A DNA stretch of 64,000 nt from Seohaeicola_A nanhaiensis (GCF_042654245.1 NZ_JBHSGI010000002.1:1-64000); one strand, 5' to 3'; positions 34,905-44,178 are shown, counted from the first letter of the stretch. The notes: generated by a model not told the origin, from the letters alone. Numbers and translations are program-made.

Positions 34905-35881
34905 TGACGATGACCCGACGTGGATGGCTGACCCTTGTCGTGCTGGTCCTGCTGGCGGTGCTGCCGCCCCTGTTCTACCTGAGCGGCCAGCCCTTCTATC
35001 TGGACCTCGCGACACGCCTGGTGATCCTGGCCATTGCGGCGGTCAGCCTGAACCTGATCCTCGGCTATGGCGGTCTGGTATCCTTCGGACACGCCGCCTT
35101 CGTCGGCCTTGGCGCCTATGCCGTCGGCATACCGGCACATCACTGGCTGTATGGCGGCTGGGACGCCGTCGCGACGTTGAGTGGCTGGCTGCACATCCCG
35201 CTGGCGGTGGGGGTCACCGCCCTGTTCGCCCTGCTGACCGGCCTCGTCTGCCTGCGCACCAGGGGGGTCTACTTCATCATGATCACCATGGCCTTCGCGC
35301 AAATGGTCTATTACCTCATCGTGTCGATCGAGGAATACGGCGGCGACGATGGGCTGGTGATCGACAGCCGCACCGAACTCGCGCTCTTCGACCTGGACAA
35401 GCCGCTGCAGATGTATGCGCTCTGCTTCCTGTCGCTGCTGGTCGCGCTCGGCCTCGTGCGAATGATCGTCAACTCTCGGTTCGGCATGGTGCTGCAGGGG
35501 GCCAAGGGCAACCCCGAGCGGATGGCGACACTGGGTTTCAACACCTATGCCTATCGCCTGACCGCCTATGTCATTTCGGGCGCGATGTGCGGGTATGCCG
35601 GGGCGCTCTTGGGCAACTTCACCACCTTCATCAGCCCCGAGATGATGGACTGGCACCGCTCGGGCGAGCTGATGTTCATGGTAATCCTCGGTGGTGCGGC
35701 CACGACCATCGGACCGGTTCTTGGCGCGGTTGTGTTCATCGTTCTGGAAGAGGCTCTGTCGAGCCTGCCGCAACCTTTCGGCATCTACTGGCAACTGCCG
35801 TTCGGCCTGCTGCTGATCGTCACCGTGCTGTTCGTGCGCGGCGGGCTGGCCGGTCTGCTGACCGGCCGGAAGGAGCGCTGA
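34904..35881 (+). CDS. Branched-chain-type ABC permease (LivM family), aromatic-acid locus
   Basis: 325 residues with about ten hydrophobic segments. LILGYGGLVSFGHAAFVGLGAY is at about 51-72, and ILGGAATTIGPVLGAVVF is the C-terminal family motif. The ATPase gene follows after one base. Confidence 0.93.
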   Translation: MTMTRRGWLTLVVLVLLAVLPPLFYLSGQPFYLDLATRLVILAIAAVSLNLILGYGGLVSFGHAAFVGLGAYAVGIPAHHWLYGGWDAVATLSGWLHIPLAVGVTALFALLTGLVCLRTRGVYFIMITMAFAQMVYYLIVSIEEYGGDDGLVIDSRTELALFDLDKPLQMYALCFLSLLVALGLVRMIVNSRFGMVLQGAKGNPERMATLGFNTYAYRLTAYVISGAMCGYAGALLGNFTTFISPEMMDWHRSGELMFMVILGGAATTIGPVLGAVVFIVLEEALSSLPQPFGIYWQLPFGLLLIVTVLFVRGGLAGLLTGRKER

Positions 35882-35882
35882 G

Positions 35883-36626
35883 ATGACAGCGGTTCTGAAG
35901 GTCGAGGGGCTGAACAAGAGCTTTGGCGGGATCAAGGCGACCGACAACCTGAACCTGACGGTCGAGGCGGGGGAACTGCACGCGGTGATCGGTCCCAACG
36001 GCGCGGGCAAGACGACGATGATCAGCCAGCTGTGCGGTACCCAGATCCCCGACAGCGGGCGCGTGATGTTCAAGGGGCGCGACATCACACGGCTGGCGAC
36101 CCATCGCCGCGCGCATCTGGGCATCACCCGGTCCTTCCAGATCACCTCGCTGATCATGGAGATGAGCGTGCTCGACAATATCGCGCTGGCGCTGCAGGCG
36201 CGCGAGGGCCATTCGTTCCGCTTCCTTCGGCCGGCGCGCAGCGTGGCGTCGCTGCGCGACCGGGGACGCGCCCTGCTGGAGCGGGTCGGGCTCGGCGACA
36301 AGGCGGATCACGCGACGGTCGCCCTGTCACATGGCGAACACCGCCGGATGGAGATTGCCATCGCGCTGGCCTCGGAGGCCGAGCTGATGCTGCTGGATGA
36401 ACCGATGGCGGGCCTCGGTACACAGGAAAGCCTGGAGATGGTCGCCCTGCTGAAAGGTATCAAGGGCAAGCATTCGATCCTGCTGATCGAGCACGACATG
36501 GATGCGGTCTTTGCCCTGGCCGACCGCATTTCGGTTCTGGTCTACGGTCATATCATCGCCACCGGAACACCATCTGAAATCCGCGGCAACGAGGCGGTGC
36601 AGCACGCCTATCTGGGCGAGGAATGA
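35883..36626 (+). CDS. Branched-chain-type ABC ATPase (LivG family), aromatic-acid locus
   Basis: 247 residues. Walker A GPNGAGKTT is at 37-45; ITRSFQITSLIMEMSVLDN matches LivG. The signature is LSHGEHRRMEIAIAL, in which LSGGQ is replaced by LSHGE as in many aromatic-type LivG proteins. It overlaps the next gene by 4 nt (ATGA). Confidence 0.93.
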   Translation: MTAVLKVEGLNKSFGGIKATDNLNLTVEAGELHAVIGPNGAGKTTMISQLCGTQIPDSGRVMFKGRDITRLATHRRAHLGITRSFQITSLIMEMSVLDNIALALQAREGHSFRFLRPARSVASLRDRGRALLERVGLGDKADHATVALSHGEHRRMEIAIALASEAELMLLDEPMAGLGTQESLEMVALLKGIKGKHSILLIEHDMDAVFALADRISVLVYGHIIATGTPSEIRGNEAVQHAYLGEE

Positions 36627-37330
36627 GCATGCTCGAACTGAAGGACGTGACCGCGCATTATGGCACCAGTCAGGCGCTGTTCGGGATGTCGCTGACGCTG
36701 CAAAAGGGCGAGGTCGCCACGCTGCTGGGCCGCAACGGCATGGGGAAGACGACGACCATCAACACCATCATGGGGATCGTGAAGGCCTCGGGCGGGTCGA
36801 TCCGCTTTGACGGTCAGGAACTGGTCGGGCGGCCCAGCTTTCGCACCGCGAACCTGGGGCTGGGGCTGGTGCCCGAGGGGCGGCAGATCTTCCCGAACCT
36901 GACGATGATGGAGAACCTGATCGCCACGGCGTCGAACCATCTGGGCCTGCCGGATCCCTGGACGGTGGAGAAGGTCTTTGCCCTCTTTCCGGAACTGGCG
37001 ACTCGGGTCTCGTCGATGGGCAATCTCCTGTCCGGGGGCGAGCAACAGATGCTCGCGATCGGGCGGGCGCTGATGACCAACCCGAGGCTTCTGATCCTAG
37101 ACGAGGCGACCGAGGGGCTGGCCCCGCTGGTGCGGCGGCGGATCTGGGAGGCGCTGACGCAGATCCGGGGGCAAGGCATGTCGATCCTTGTGGTCGACAA
37201 GAACCTGGTCGATCTGATGAAAATCGCGGACCGGCATTTCATCGTCCAACGCGGACAGGTGGAATGGGCCGGGACCAGCGCGGAACTGGCCGCCGATGAG
37301 GCGGTGCGGCGGCGCTATCTGGAGTTCTGA
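36623..37330 (+). CDS. Branched-chain-type ABC ATPase (LivF family), aromatic-acid locus
   Basis: 235 residues; the ATG at 36629 is an alternative start two codons in. Walker A GRNGMGKTT is at 36-44, signature LLSGGEQQMLAIGRAL, and VPEGRQIF marks LivF. It completes the importer that begins at 32733. Confidence 0.93.
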   Translation: MSMLELKDVTAHYGTSQALFGMSLTLQKGEVATLLGRNGMGKTTTINTIMGIVKASGGSIRFDGQELVGRPSFRTANLGLGLVPEGRQIFPNLTMMENLIATASNHLGLPDPWTVEKVFALFPELATRVSSMGNLLSGGEQQMLAIGRALMTNPRLLILDEATEGLAPLVRRRIWEALTQIRGQGMSILVVDKNLVDLMKIADRHFIVQRGQVEWAGTSAELAADEAVRRRYLEF

Positions 37331-37452
37331 TTGGGGCGTCCCAGCTAGGACGGGGGGTCAACATTCTGATTTCATTATGTAAAATAAGAGTGCCTTTCCG
37401 GGACACGTTTTTTAGCCGTCCGGGCCGCACCGTTTGCGCCCAGTGGCCGGGC

Positions 37453-37469
37453 GGCGGGGGAGCCCCGCC
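37453..37469. repeat. GC-rich hairpin GGCGGGG-GAG-CCCCGCC
   Basis: A perfect 7-bp stem ending directly at the stop codon of the leftward oxidase gene and about 120 nt after the rightward LivF gene. It is followed by TACCC, giving CCCTACC, which resembles part of the inverted repeat at 44179-44205. It may block transcription between convergent units. The rest of the 37331-37452 gap shows nothing else. Confidence 0.4.
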
Positions 37470-38768
37470 CTACCCGAGCACCGAGAAGCTGCTTTCGCTG
37501 TTCACTGCGCGTTTGCGGGAATAGAAGCCGGCGTCGATCTCGCGGTTGAGATAAGGCAGCGTGAAGCGCATCGACTGGGTGTCGTGGTCGGCGCCGGCTT
37601 CGCAATAGTCGACCAGCGCGGCCATCAGCTTGCCCGCAATGGGGGCGTTCTTGAACTGGTTCCCCGAGGTGCCGCAGGCCATGTAGAAGCCCGGCAATGC
37701 CGATTTGTCGTAGATCGGGATCCAGTCGGTCGAGGCGTCGTAGAGATCGACCACGCCGCGCATCCGGCTGGGAATGCCGAGCGTCGGCACCCTCTGGGCA
37801 AAGCGCATGGCCTGTGTGGTCCACTGCTCGGTGAAGTCTCGGTTATAGTGCTTGTCGTCCGGCGCCCATTGGTGCGGATCGCATTCCGGGTCTTCCGAGC
37901 CGATCAGAATGTGGTTGCCATGTTCAGGGCGAATGTAGCAGGCGATGTCGCTGTCCGAGACGATGGTGCCGAGGTTCTCGAAATCGAAATTCGGCGGACT
38001 GGGAACATGGACGACCTCCTGGCGCAGCGGGCGGGTCTGGATGGTCATGTCATCCAGCACGCCTGCCATTCGGTTGATGACGTGGGAGCCGGGACCCGCC
38101 ACGTTGATGACCACGGGCGCGTGAATGTCCTCGCCCGAGGCGAGGCGCACGCCGCTGACGCGGCCGCCCTGCTGGAGGATATCGGTGACCTCGGCATTGA
38201 GGCGGGTTGTTGCGCCGTGTTGTGCGGCAGCGGCGAGAAGGTTCTGCGCCGAAAGCGCCGGGTCGGTGACATAACCGGCGTTGGGCCAGCAGACGGCCCC
38301 GCCCATGTGCCGCCCGCTGGGCTTGCCGAAGTCGGGGTCATCGAGGCGCCGGGCCGGGGCGAAGCTGTCGAGCGAGAAGATGGGCAGGCGATCCTTCACC
38401 TGCTGGGCAGAGAGTTCCTCGAAAGGACAGTTCAGTTCGGCGCTGTAGCGCTTGTGCTTTTCGAGGCGGCCGTTGGCCTCGGTCTTCATCACCAGGCAGC
38501 CGACCTCGCGAAAGGTGGCCAGATCGGTGCCGCGTGGCAGGCCGAGATAGTCGGCCCAGTCGCGCCAGTAGTGATAGCCCTCCCAGGCGAAGGCGGTGCC
38601 GTCGAAGGTGGAATAGTGCATCCGCACGATGGCGCAGGAGCCCGAGGTCGAGCCGTGGCCCGCCTGCGCGTTGCGGTCGAGCGAGAGCACCTTGCGGCCC
38701 TGTTTGGCAAGTTCGAATGCGATGGCGCCGCCGATGACGCCGGTGCCGATGATGATGACGTCAGGCAT
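37470..38768 (-). CDS. DAO-type FAD oxidoreductase (sarcosine/glycine oxidase-like)
   Basis: 432 residues from ATG 38768 (MPDVIIIG). The FAD-binding motif GTGVIGGAIA is at 8-17, GSTSGSCAIVRMHY marks the flavin-attachment region typical of sarcosine-oxidase beta-type and dimethylglycine-type proteins, and the C-terminus has ACGTSGNQFKNAPIAGK. It lies 4 nt downstream of the thiolase gene. The substrate is presumably an N-methyl or other secondary amine, which does not connect obviously with a thiolase. Confidence 0.88.
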   Translation of the reverse strand: MPDVIIIGTGVIGGAIAFELAKQGRKVLSLDRNAQAGHGSTSGSCAIVRMHYSTFDGTAFAWEGYHYWRDWADYLGLPRGTDLATFREVGCLVMKTEANGRLEKHKRYSAELNCPFEELSAQQVKDRLPIFSLDSFAPARRLDDPDFGKPSGRHMGGAVCWPNAGYVTDPALSAQNLLAAAAQHGATTRLNAEVTDILQQGGRVSGVRLASGEDIHAPVVINVAGPGSHVINRMAGVLDDMTIQTRPLRQEVVHVPSPPNFDFENLGTIVSDSDIACYIRPEHGNHILIGSEDPECDPHQWAPDDKHYNRDFTEQWTTQAMRFAQRVPTLGIPSRMRGVVDLYDASTDWIPIYDKSALPGFYMACGTSGNQFKNAPIAGKLMAALVDYCEAGADHDTQSMRFTLPYLNREIDAGFYSRKRAVNSESSFSVLG

Positions 38769-38772
38769 GGGG

Positions 38773-39942
38773 TCAGAGCGCCTCGACGATGGTGACATTG
38801 GCGATGCCGCCACCTTCGCACATGGTCTGCAGACCCCAGCGCTTGCCCCGCGCGCGCAGGGCGTGCACCAGCGTAGTCATCAGCTTGGCCCCCGAGCCGC
38901 CAAGCGGATGGCCAAGCGCGATGGCGCCGCCATTGACGTTCAACTTGTCGGGGTCCGCGCCGGTATGGGTCAGCCAGGCGAGCGGCACGGGGGCAAAGGC
39001 CTCGTTCACCTCGTAAAGGTCGATGTCGCCGATCTTCATGCCGGCGCGCTGCAGCGCACGGTCGGTGGCGAAGAGCGGTTCCTCGAGCATGATGACGGGG
39101 TCGCCCGCAGTCACTGTCAGGTTGTGGATCCGCGCGAGAGGGGTCAGGTTATGCGCCTTCAGCGCGCGTTCCGAGACCACCATGACCGCCGCGGCGCCGT
39201 CGCAGATCTGGCTGGCGTTGCCGGCGGTGATCTTGCCGCCCTCGACCAGGGTTTTCAGGCTGCCGATGCTTTCCAGGGTTGCGGTGTCACGGATGCCCTC
39301 GTCGGCGGTATGCATCTCGGCACCGTCCGGGGTTTCGATCTCGAGCGGCAGGATCTCGGCTGCGAAGGCGCCGCTGTCGCGGGCGGCGGTGGCCTTCTGA
39401 TGGCTGCGCAGGGCGAAGGCGTCGAGATCGGCGCGGCTGTGGTGCCACTTGTCGGCGATCATCTCGGCGCCGGTGAACTGGCTGAAGATGGTCTGCGGGT
39501 ATTTCGCGTCGAGACCGGGGCTGGTGGGCGAACCGGCCTGGGGATGGCGGCTCCACCGGCCGGTCGAGCCCATCGGCACGCGGCTCATGCTTTCGGCGCC
39601 GGCGGCAATCACCACGTCCTGCACGCCGGACATCACAGCCTGGGCGGCGAAGTGGATGGCCTGCTGGGACGAGCCGCACTGGCGGTCGATGGTGACGGCC
39701 GGAATCGACTGCGGCAGACCCGACGCCAGTACGGCGTTGCGGCCAAAGTGCAGGCCCTGCTCGCCCGCCTGGCTGACGCAGCCCATGATCACGTCGTCGA
39801 TGGCGTCGGGGGCGATGTTTGCGCGGCGCGTCACCTCGTCGAGCACGGCGGCGGCGAGGTCGACGGGATGCCAGCCGCGGACACGACCGTCACGGCGGCC
39901 TCCGGCGGTGCGGGTGGCGGCGACGATATAGGCTTCGGGCAT
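38773..39942 (-). CDS. Thiolase (acetyl-CoA C-acyltransferase)
   Basis: 389 residues of a degradative-type thiolase. The nucleophilic Cys lies in RQCGSSQQAIHFAAQ near residue 88. The catalytic His is in GGAIALGHPLGGSGA, and the second Cys in TMCEGGG near the C-terminus. It cleaves 3-ketoacyl-CoA, for example at the end of an aromatic or fatty acid pathway. It follows the LysE remnant and precedes the flavin oxidase. Confidence 0.94.
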   Translation of the reverse strand: MPEAYIVAATRTAGGRRDGRVRGWHPVDLAAAVLDEVTRRANIAPDAIDDVIMGCVSQAGEQGLHFGRNAVLASGLPQSIPAVTIDRQCGSSQQAIHFAAQAVMSGVQDVVIAAGAESMSRVPMGSTGRWSRHPQAGSPTSPGLDAKYPQTIFSQFTGAEMIADKWHHSRADLDAFALRSHQKATAARDSGAFAAEILPLEIETPDGAEMHTADEGIRDTATLESIGSLKTLVEGGKITAGNASQICDGAAAVMVVSERALKAHNLTPLARIHNLTVTAGDPVIMLEEPLFATDRALQRAGMKIGDIDLYEVNEAFAPVPLAWLTHTGADPDKLNVNGGAIALGHPLGGSGAKLMTTLVHALRARGKRWGLQTMCEGGGIANVTIVEAL

Positions 39943-39959
39943 GTGATTGCTCCTTGGGG

Positions 39960-40157
39960 TCAGGTCAAACGGGCGGTCAGGATGCGCAGGCCCAGCGCCC
40001 CGAAGGAGAGCGCAAAGGCGGCCTCGAAGGCACGGCGCAGGCGAAGGCAGGTGCGGTTGATCGCGGTGCCGGCGGTTGTCAAAGTCGCGGGGTCCGGCGA
40101 ACTGCTGGCGATGAAGGCGGCGGTCAGGATCGCCGGCAGGTTGATGTCTTGCAGCAT
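39960..40157 (-). pseudogene. LysE/RhtB exporter with a large in-frame internal deletion
   Basis: Only 65 codons remain from ATG 40157 (MLQDINLPAIL). The first 30 residues (AAFIASSSPDPATLTTAGTA) match the N-terminus of LysE-type amino acid exporters, where SPGP is normal and SPDP appears here. They join directly to the C-terminal helix (LRLRRAFEAAFALSFGALGL, then RILTARL). About 130 central residues, including most membrane helices, are missing without a frame shift. It cannot form a normal exporter. Confidence 0.75.
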
Positions 40158-40214
40158 GGGCCTTGCCCTTTCGTCGGCGCCATCCAAGCCGCGCGGGAGC
40201 GCGGCGTCAATCGT

Positions 40215-40844
40215 TCAGAGCTGGGCGCTGGGGCGGGCCTTGATGGCTTCGTGCCAGGCGCGGGTGGCAGTGTTGGCTTCGGGGATGCGCAGCTTGATCA
40301 CCCGGGCGAATTCGACGAAGACGAAGGTGGTGATATCGGCCAGGCTGAAGGTGTCGAGGGCGACATAGCGGCTGGCCTGCAGGCGCTGTTCCAGCATCTC
40401 GAAGAAGGCAGTGGCGCGGATCATGCCGCGTTCGGCGAGTTCGGGGATCTGGGCGTGGTTCACGGTGCCGGGCAGCGCGCGGTCCTTCATGTGGGGGTTG
40501 CCGTTGCGCAGCGCCTCGGCGATGGGCATTCCGCCCTGCTGTTCCGCGATGGCGTTCCACATCAGCACCAGGCCCTTCTCTTCGGGTGTGGTGCCCATCA
40601 GCGGCGGTTCGGGGAAAGCGGCTTCGAGATAGGCGGCGATGCCGAGGTTTTCGGTAAGGACGGTGCCCTCGTCGGTGACAAGCACTGGGACGGTGGCGCG
40701 GGGATTCACGGCGAGGAAGTCAGGAGAGAGCTGTTCGCGCTCGGCCAGCGAGATGTTGCGGGTTTCGGGCGTCAGGCCCTTTTCGGCGATGAACATGCGC
40801 GCGCGGCGCGGGTTTGGCGCGGTGGAGCAGTCGTAGAACAGCAT
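40215..40844 (-). CDS. Glutathione S-transferase family protein
   Basis: 209 residues. The N-terminal thioredoxin-like domain has LFYDCSTAPNPRRARMFIAEKG, with Ser/Cys at the GST active-site position, VNPRATVPVLVTDEG with the cis-Pro, and LTENLGIAAYLE with the glutathione-contact residues. It lies 90 nt downstream of the acetate kinase stop, in the same direction. The physiological substrate is unknown. Confidence 0.9.
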   Translation of the reverse strand: MLFYDCSTAPNPRRARMFIAEKGLTPETRNISLAEREQLSPDFLAVNPRATVPVLVTDEGTVLTENLGIAAYLEAAFPEPPLMGTTPEEKGLVLMWNAIAEQQGGMPIAEALRNGNPHMKDRALPGTVNHAQIPELAERGMIRATAFFEMLEQRLQASRYVALDTFSLADITTFVFVEFARVIKLRIPEANTATRAWHEAIKARPSAQL

Positions 40845-40934
40845 GGTGGTTCCTCCCTGCGCGCACCTTTGTGCGCCCCTGGCCCGGAGGCAAGCCTGAC
40901 GCTGCGGCGCGGGGCGAAATCCTGCCGTGTTTGC

Positions 40935-42074
40935 TCAGGCCAGCGCGCGGGCGACGGCGCGGGCGATCACGCGTTCCTCGTCGGTGCGGATCACCAGGAT
41001 CTCGGTGGGGCCGAGGCCGATGTCGGTGGCGCCGGCGTCATTGGCCTCGGTATCGAGATGGAGGCCAAGGAATTCCATGCCCTCCATGATCCGGGCGCGG
41101 ATCGGGGCGGCATTCTCGCCGATGCCGCCGCAGAAGACCACGGCATCGAGACCGCCGAGAACCGCCGCCATCGCGCCAAGTTCGCGGCGGATTCGGAAGA
41201 CGTAATAGTCGATGGTCTCGGCCGCGCGGGGATCGTCGCTGGCCAGCAGGGTGCGCATGTCGTGGCTGATCTCGGACAGGCCCTTGAGACCGCTTTCGAG
41301 GTAGAGCATCTGCTCGATCTGCGCGGCGCTCATGCCCTTGGCCATGAGGTAGAGCAACACGCCGGGATCGAGCTGGCCGCAGCGTGTGCCCATCGGCAGC
41401 CCGTCGAGCGCCGAGAACCCCATGGTCGAGCCGATCGAGCGGCCCTCGTGGACTGCGCACATCGAGGCGCCGTTGCCGAGATGGGCGATCACCACCCTGC
41501 CCCGCGCGAGTTCGGGACGTTCCCTGGCCACGACCCCGGTCACATAGTCGTAGGACAGCCCGTGGAAGCCGTAGCGGCGCACGCCCTCGTCATAGAGGTG
41601 CCGCGGCAGGGCGAAGGTGTCGTTCACGAAGGGGTGGCCGCGGTGGAAGGCAGTGTCGAAACAGCCGATCTGAAGCGCCTGCGGAAAGGCCTCCTGCGCG
41701 GCGGCGACGGCGGCAAGGTTGTGCGGCTGATGCAGCGGGGCGAGCGGTACCAGCGTGGCGAGCTGGGCGAGGATGTCCGCTGTCAGCTCGACCGGAGCGC
41801 CGAAGGCCTTGCCACCGTGAACGATGCGATGGCCGACACCGGCGACGCGGCGACCGGCCAGAACCGGTTCGACGGCCTGCAGGATCGTGCGCACGGCGGT
41901 GGTATGATCGGCAGGGCCAATCTCCTGCTCGGGCGCGCCCTTCAGCTTGAGCCGGGCCACGGGGCCGAGATTTTCGACCTGACCGGCCAGCAATATCTCG
42001 GGTTCGGCGGCGGCGCCATAGACGGCGAACTTCAGCGAGGAGCTGCCGGCATTCAGCGTCAGGATCGCGGTCAT
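40935..42074 (-). CDS. ackA: Acetate kinase
   Basis: 379-residue ASKHA-fold kinase that converts acetyl phosphate (or a related acyl phosphate) and ADP to acetate and ATP. The family start LTLNAGSSSLKFAVY is at 5-19, GHRIVHGG near 100-110, and VIAHLGNGASMCA near 190-203. It overlaps the MaoC-phosphotransacetylase gene by 4 nt, so the two enzymes form a substrate-level phosphorylation pair. Confidence 0.96.
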   Translation of the reverse strand: MTAILTLNAGSSSLKFAVYGAAAEPEILLAGQVENLGPVARLKLKGAPEQEIGPADHTTAVRTILQAVEPVLAGRRVAGVGHRIVHGGKAFGAPVELTADILAQLATLVPLAPLHQPHNLAAVAAAQEAFPQALQIGCFDTAFHRGHPFVNDTFALPRHLYDEGVRRYGFHGLSYDYVTGVVARERPELARGRVVIAHLGNGASMCAVHEGRSIGSTMGFSALDGLPMGTRCGQLDPGVLLYLMAKGMSAAQIEQMLYLESGLKGLSEISHDMRTLLASDDPRAAETIDYYVFRIRRELGAMAAVLGGLDAVVFCGGIGENAAPIRARIMEGMEFLGLHLDTEANDAGATDIGLGPTEILVIRTDEERVIARAVARALA

Positions 42075-43456
42075 GTGCCGGACCTCGCCGCATGCAGGAC
42101 GGCGACGGCGCAGGAGGCAAGGCGGCTTTTGTCGTCATCGGCCCGGCTGGTCAGAATCACCGGACACCGCGCCCCCAGAACGATCCCGGCGGACTGGGCA
42201 TGGGCAAGATAGGTCAGTTCCTTGGCCAGCATGTTGCCCGCCTCCATATTCGGGGCGACAAGAATTTCGGCACGGCCGGCGACCAGCGACTGGATGCCCT
42301 TTGTGCGGGCGGCCGCGAGGTTGACAGCATTGTCCATCGCCAAGGGGCCATCGACGAGGCCGCCCGTGATCTGACCCCGGTCGGCCATCTTGGACAGGAT
42401 CGCCGCGTCGAGCGTCGAGGGAATCGCCGGATTGACGGTTTCGATTGCCGAAAGAATGCCGACGCGCGGCTCTGCCAAACCGAGGGAATGCGCGAGGTCG
42501 ATGGCATTCTGGACGATGTCGGCCTTTTCCATCAGGTCGGGGGCGATGTTGATGGCGGCATCGGTGACCATCAGAAGATGGTCGAGACCGGGCACATCCA
42601 TGACGAATACATGCGAGAGGCGTCGGCCGGTCCTGAGGCCGACGTCCCGGGCGAGGATGGCGCCAAGAAAGGTGTCGGTGTGCAGGTGGCCCTTCATCAG
42701 CGCCTGCGCGCGGCCTTCGTGGATCAGCGCCACCGCCTGCGCTGCGGCGGCTTTGGCGTCTTGCGCCGGGACGATTTCGAAGCCGGAGATATCCAGCCCC
42801 GCCGCGGCCGCCGCGGCGGCGATGCGCGTGGGCTCGCCCACCAGGATCGGCTCGATCAGGGTGTGGCGTGCGGCAAGGATCGGGCCTGCGAGCGCATCGG
42901 CCTCTTCCGGGGCGACCACGGCGGTCCGCATGGGCGGCAGCGGCGCGGCGGCTTCGAGCAGGCGGTCGAAATGTTCGTGATCCTTCAGGATCAGGCCCGG
43001 CAGGTCGGAGAGATCGAAGCTGAGCGCGCGGGCCGGGGCGATCACCTCGGCCTCGCCTTCAAGCACCGGGCGTCCATCCTGGGTTTCGACCGTCGTGGCA
43101 AAGCGGACGCGTCGGCCCTCGGCCTTTTCGAGCAATTTGACCCGGACGGTCAGGGTGTCGCCGGCCTGCGCCTGGCTGACGAAGCGGAGCGACTGGCTGC
43201 GATAGACCGTGCCCGGCCCCGGCAGTTCGCAGCCGAGCAGAGCCGAGACCAGCGAAGCGATCCACATCGGCGGGGCCAGCGCCTCGGGCGCTCCGTCGCC
43301 GTCTCCGTCCTCTTTCGGGAGGTGCATGGGGTTCAGGTTACCCGACGAATTGGCGAAGACATAAAGGTCATCGGGGTGGAGCACGCGGGTCTGCGTGGCC
43401 TCCATCCCGACTTGGAGGTCATCGAAGGGGATATTGTGCAGCTGCGTTCGGGTCAC
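42071..43456 (-). CDS. MaoC-like hydratase fused to phosphate acetyl/butyryltransferase
   Basis: 461 residues with a GTG start (43456) preceded by AAAGGA. The N-terminal part (about 1-140) is a MaoC/hot-dog domain (GMEATQTRVLHPDDLYVFAN, then SGNLNPMHL). The C-terminal part (about 160-461) is a phosphotransacetylase (RQITGGLVDGPLAMDNAV-like block and LVAPNMEAGNMLAKEL). This architecture is annotated in many proteobacteria as enoyl-CoA hydratase/phosphate acetyltransferase. With AckA it would turn an acyl-CoA into acid plus ATP. What the MaoC domain does in this protein is not established. Confidence 0.92.
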   Translation of the reverse strand: MTRTQLHNIPFDDLQVGMEATQTRVLHPDDLYVFANSSGNLNPMHLPKEDGDGDGAPEALAPPMWIASLVSALLGCELPGPGTVYRSQSLRFVSQAQAGDTLTVRVKLLEKAEGRRVRFATTVETQDGRPVLEGEAEVIAPARALSFDLSDLPGLILKDHEHFDRLLEAAAPLPPMRTAVVAPEEADALAGPILAARHTLIEPILVGEPTRIAAAAAAAGLDISGFEIVPAQDAKAAAAQAVALIHEGRAQALMKGHLHTDTFLGAILARDVGLRTGRRLSHVFVMDVPGLDHLLMVTDAAINIAPDLMEKADIVQNAIDLAHSLGLAEPRVGILSAIETVNPAIPSTLDAAILSKMADRGQITGGLVDGPLAMDNAVNLAAARTKGIQSLVAGRAEILVAPNMEAGNMLAKELTYLAHAQSAGIVLGARCPVILTSRADDDKSRLASCAVAVLHAARSGT

Positions 43457-43578
43457 CTGGATGTCCTTTCTGGTCGGTCAGGGCAGGCTAGCGCAGGAGT
43501 GAACCTTTTGGGAGAGAACGTCAGCGCCCGGACCAGCGTGCCAGGGAGGATGACGCCGCTGTCCAGAGCGGGCGCGAC

Positions 43579-44064
43579 CTATCTGCTGTAGATGAAGCAG
43601 CGCTCGGGCACGGCGCCGGCGGGCAGCGGCAGTTCGGTCAGGGTGTCGAAATACATCCGGTCGCTTGACACCATCAGGCCGCCCCGGGCCAGCAGCGGTT
43701 CGACAAGGGGCGAAATCAGGCGGGCGAAGGCGTCGTTCTTGGCGCGGTTGTGGCCGCCGAGATCGGCGTGGACCAGGCTGGCCGTCGCGCCGAAGCGCTC
43801 CAGCGCGGCGGGCAGCGTGTCGCGCACGTCGCCCAGGATCGCCATCTCGTCGGGCGGCGTGGAGTCGGGATGCGAGGCGATGGCACGCTCGAACACATAG
43901 ATCGGTCGGCCCGAGACCTTCTCGCGCAAGTGGTGATAGGTGCGCCCGTTCCCGAGCCCGAGTTCGAACACCGGGCCGGGCATGGCGGCGGTTTCGGCGA
44001 TGGCGTGGTCGAGGCAGGCGCGTTGCGACACCATGCGGTCGATGAAGAGATCGAGGCGGCTCAT
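43579..44064 (-). CDS. Small class I SAM-dependent methyltransferase family protein
   Basis: 161 residues from ATG 44064 (MSRLDLFID). FELGLGNGRTYHHLRE is the SAM-binding glycine motif, and HADLGGHNRAKND contains a motif-IV-like acidic loop. It matches the short Methyltransf_17-like family found mainly in alphaproteobacteria; no member that I know of has an assigned reaction. A paralogue lies at 59225-59701 inside the glycosyltransferase cluster. It is followed downstream by the MaoC-Pta gene with a 122-nt gap that holds no recognisable feature. Confidence 0.75.
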   Translation of the reverse strand: MSRLDLFIDRMVSQRACLDHAIAETAAMPGPVFELGLGNGRTYHHLREKVSGRPIYVFERAIASHPDSTPPDEMAILGDVRDTLPAALERFGATASLVHADLGGHNRAKNDAFARLISPLVEPLLARGGLMVSSDRMYFDTLTELPLPAGAVPERCFIYSR

Positions 44065-44178
44065 ATACTTTCGCTCCTTTGCGGGCGGCTGAATGGATAG
44101 ATGCCAGAAGAAAAGCGGAAAGAGTAGCCTTTGCGGGCCGCCAATAACGTTTGACGCCGGGGGCAGCCCCGCGCCAAG

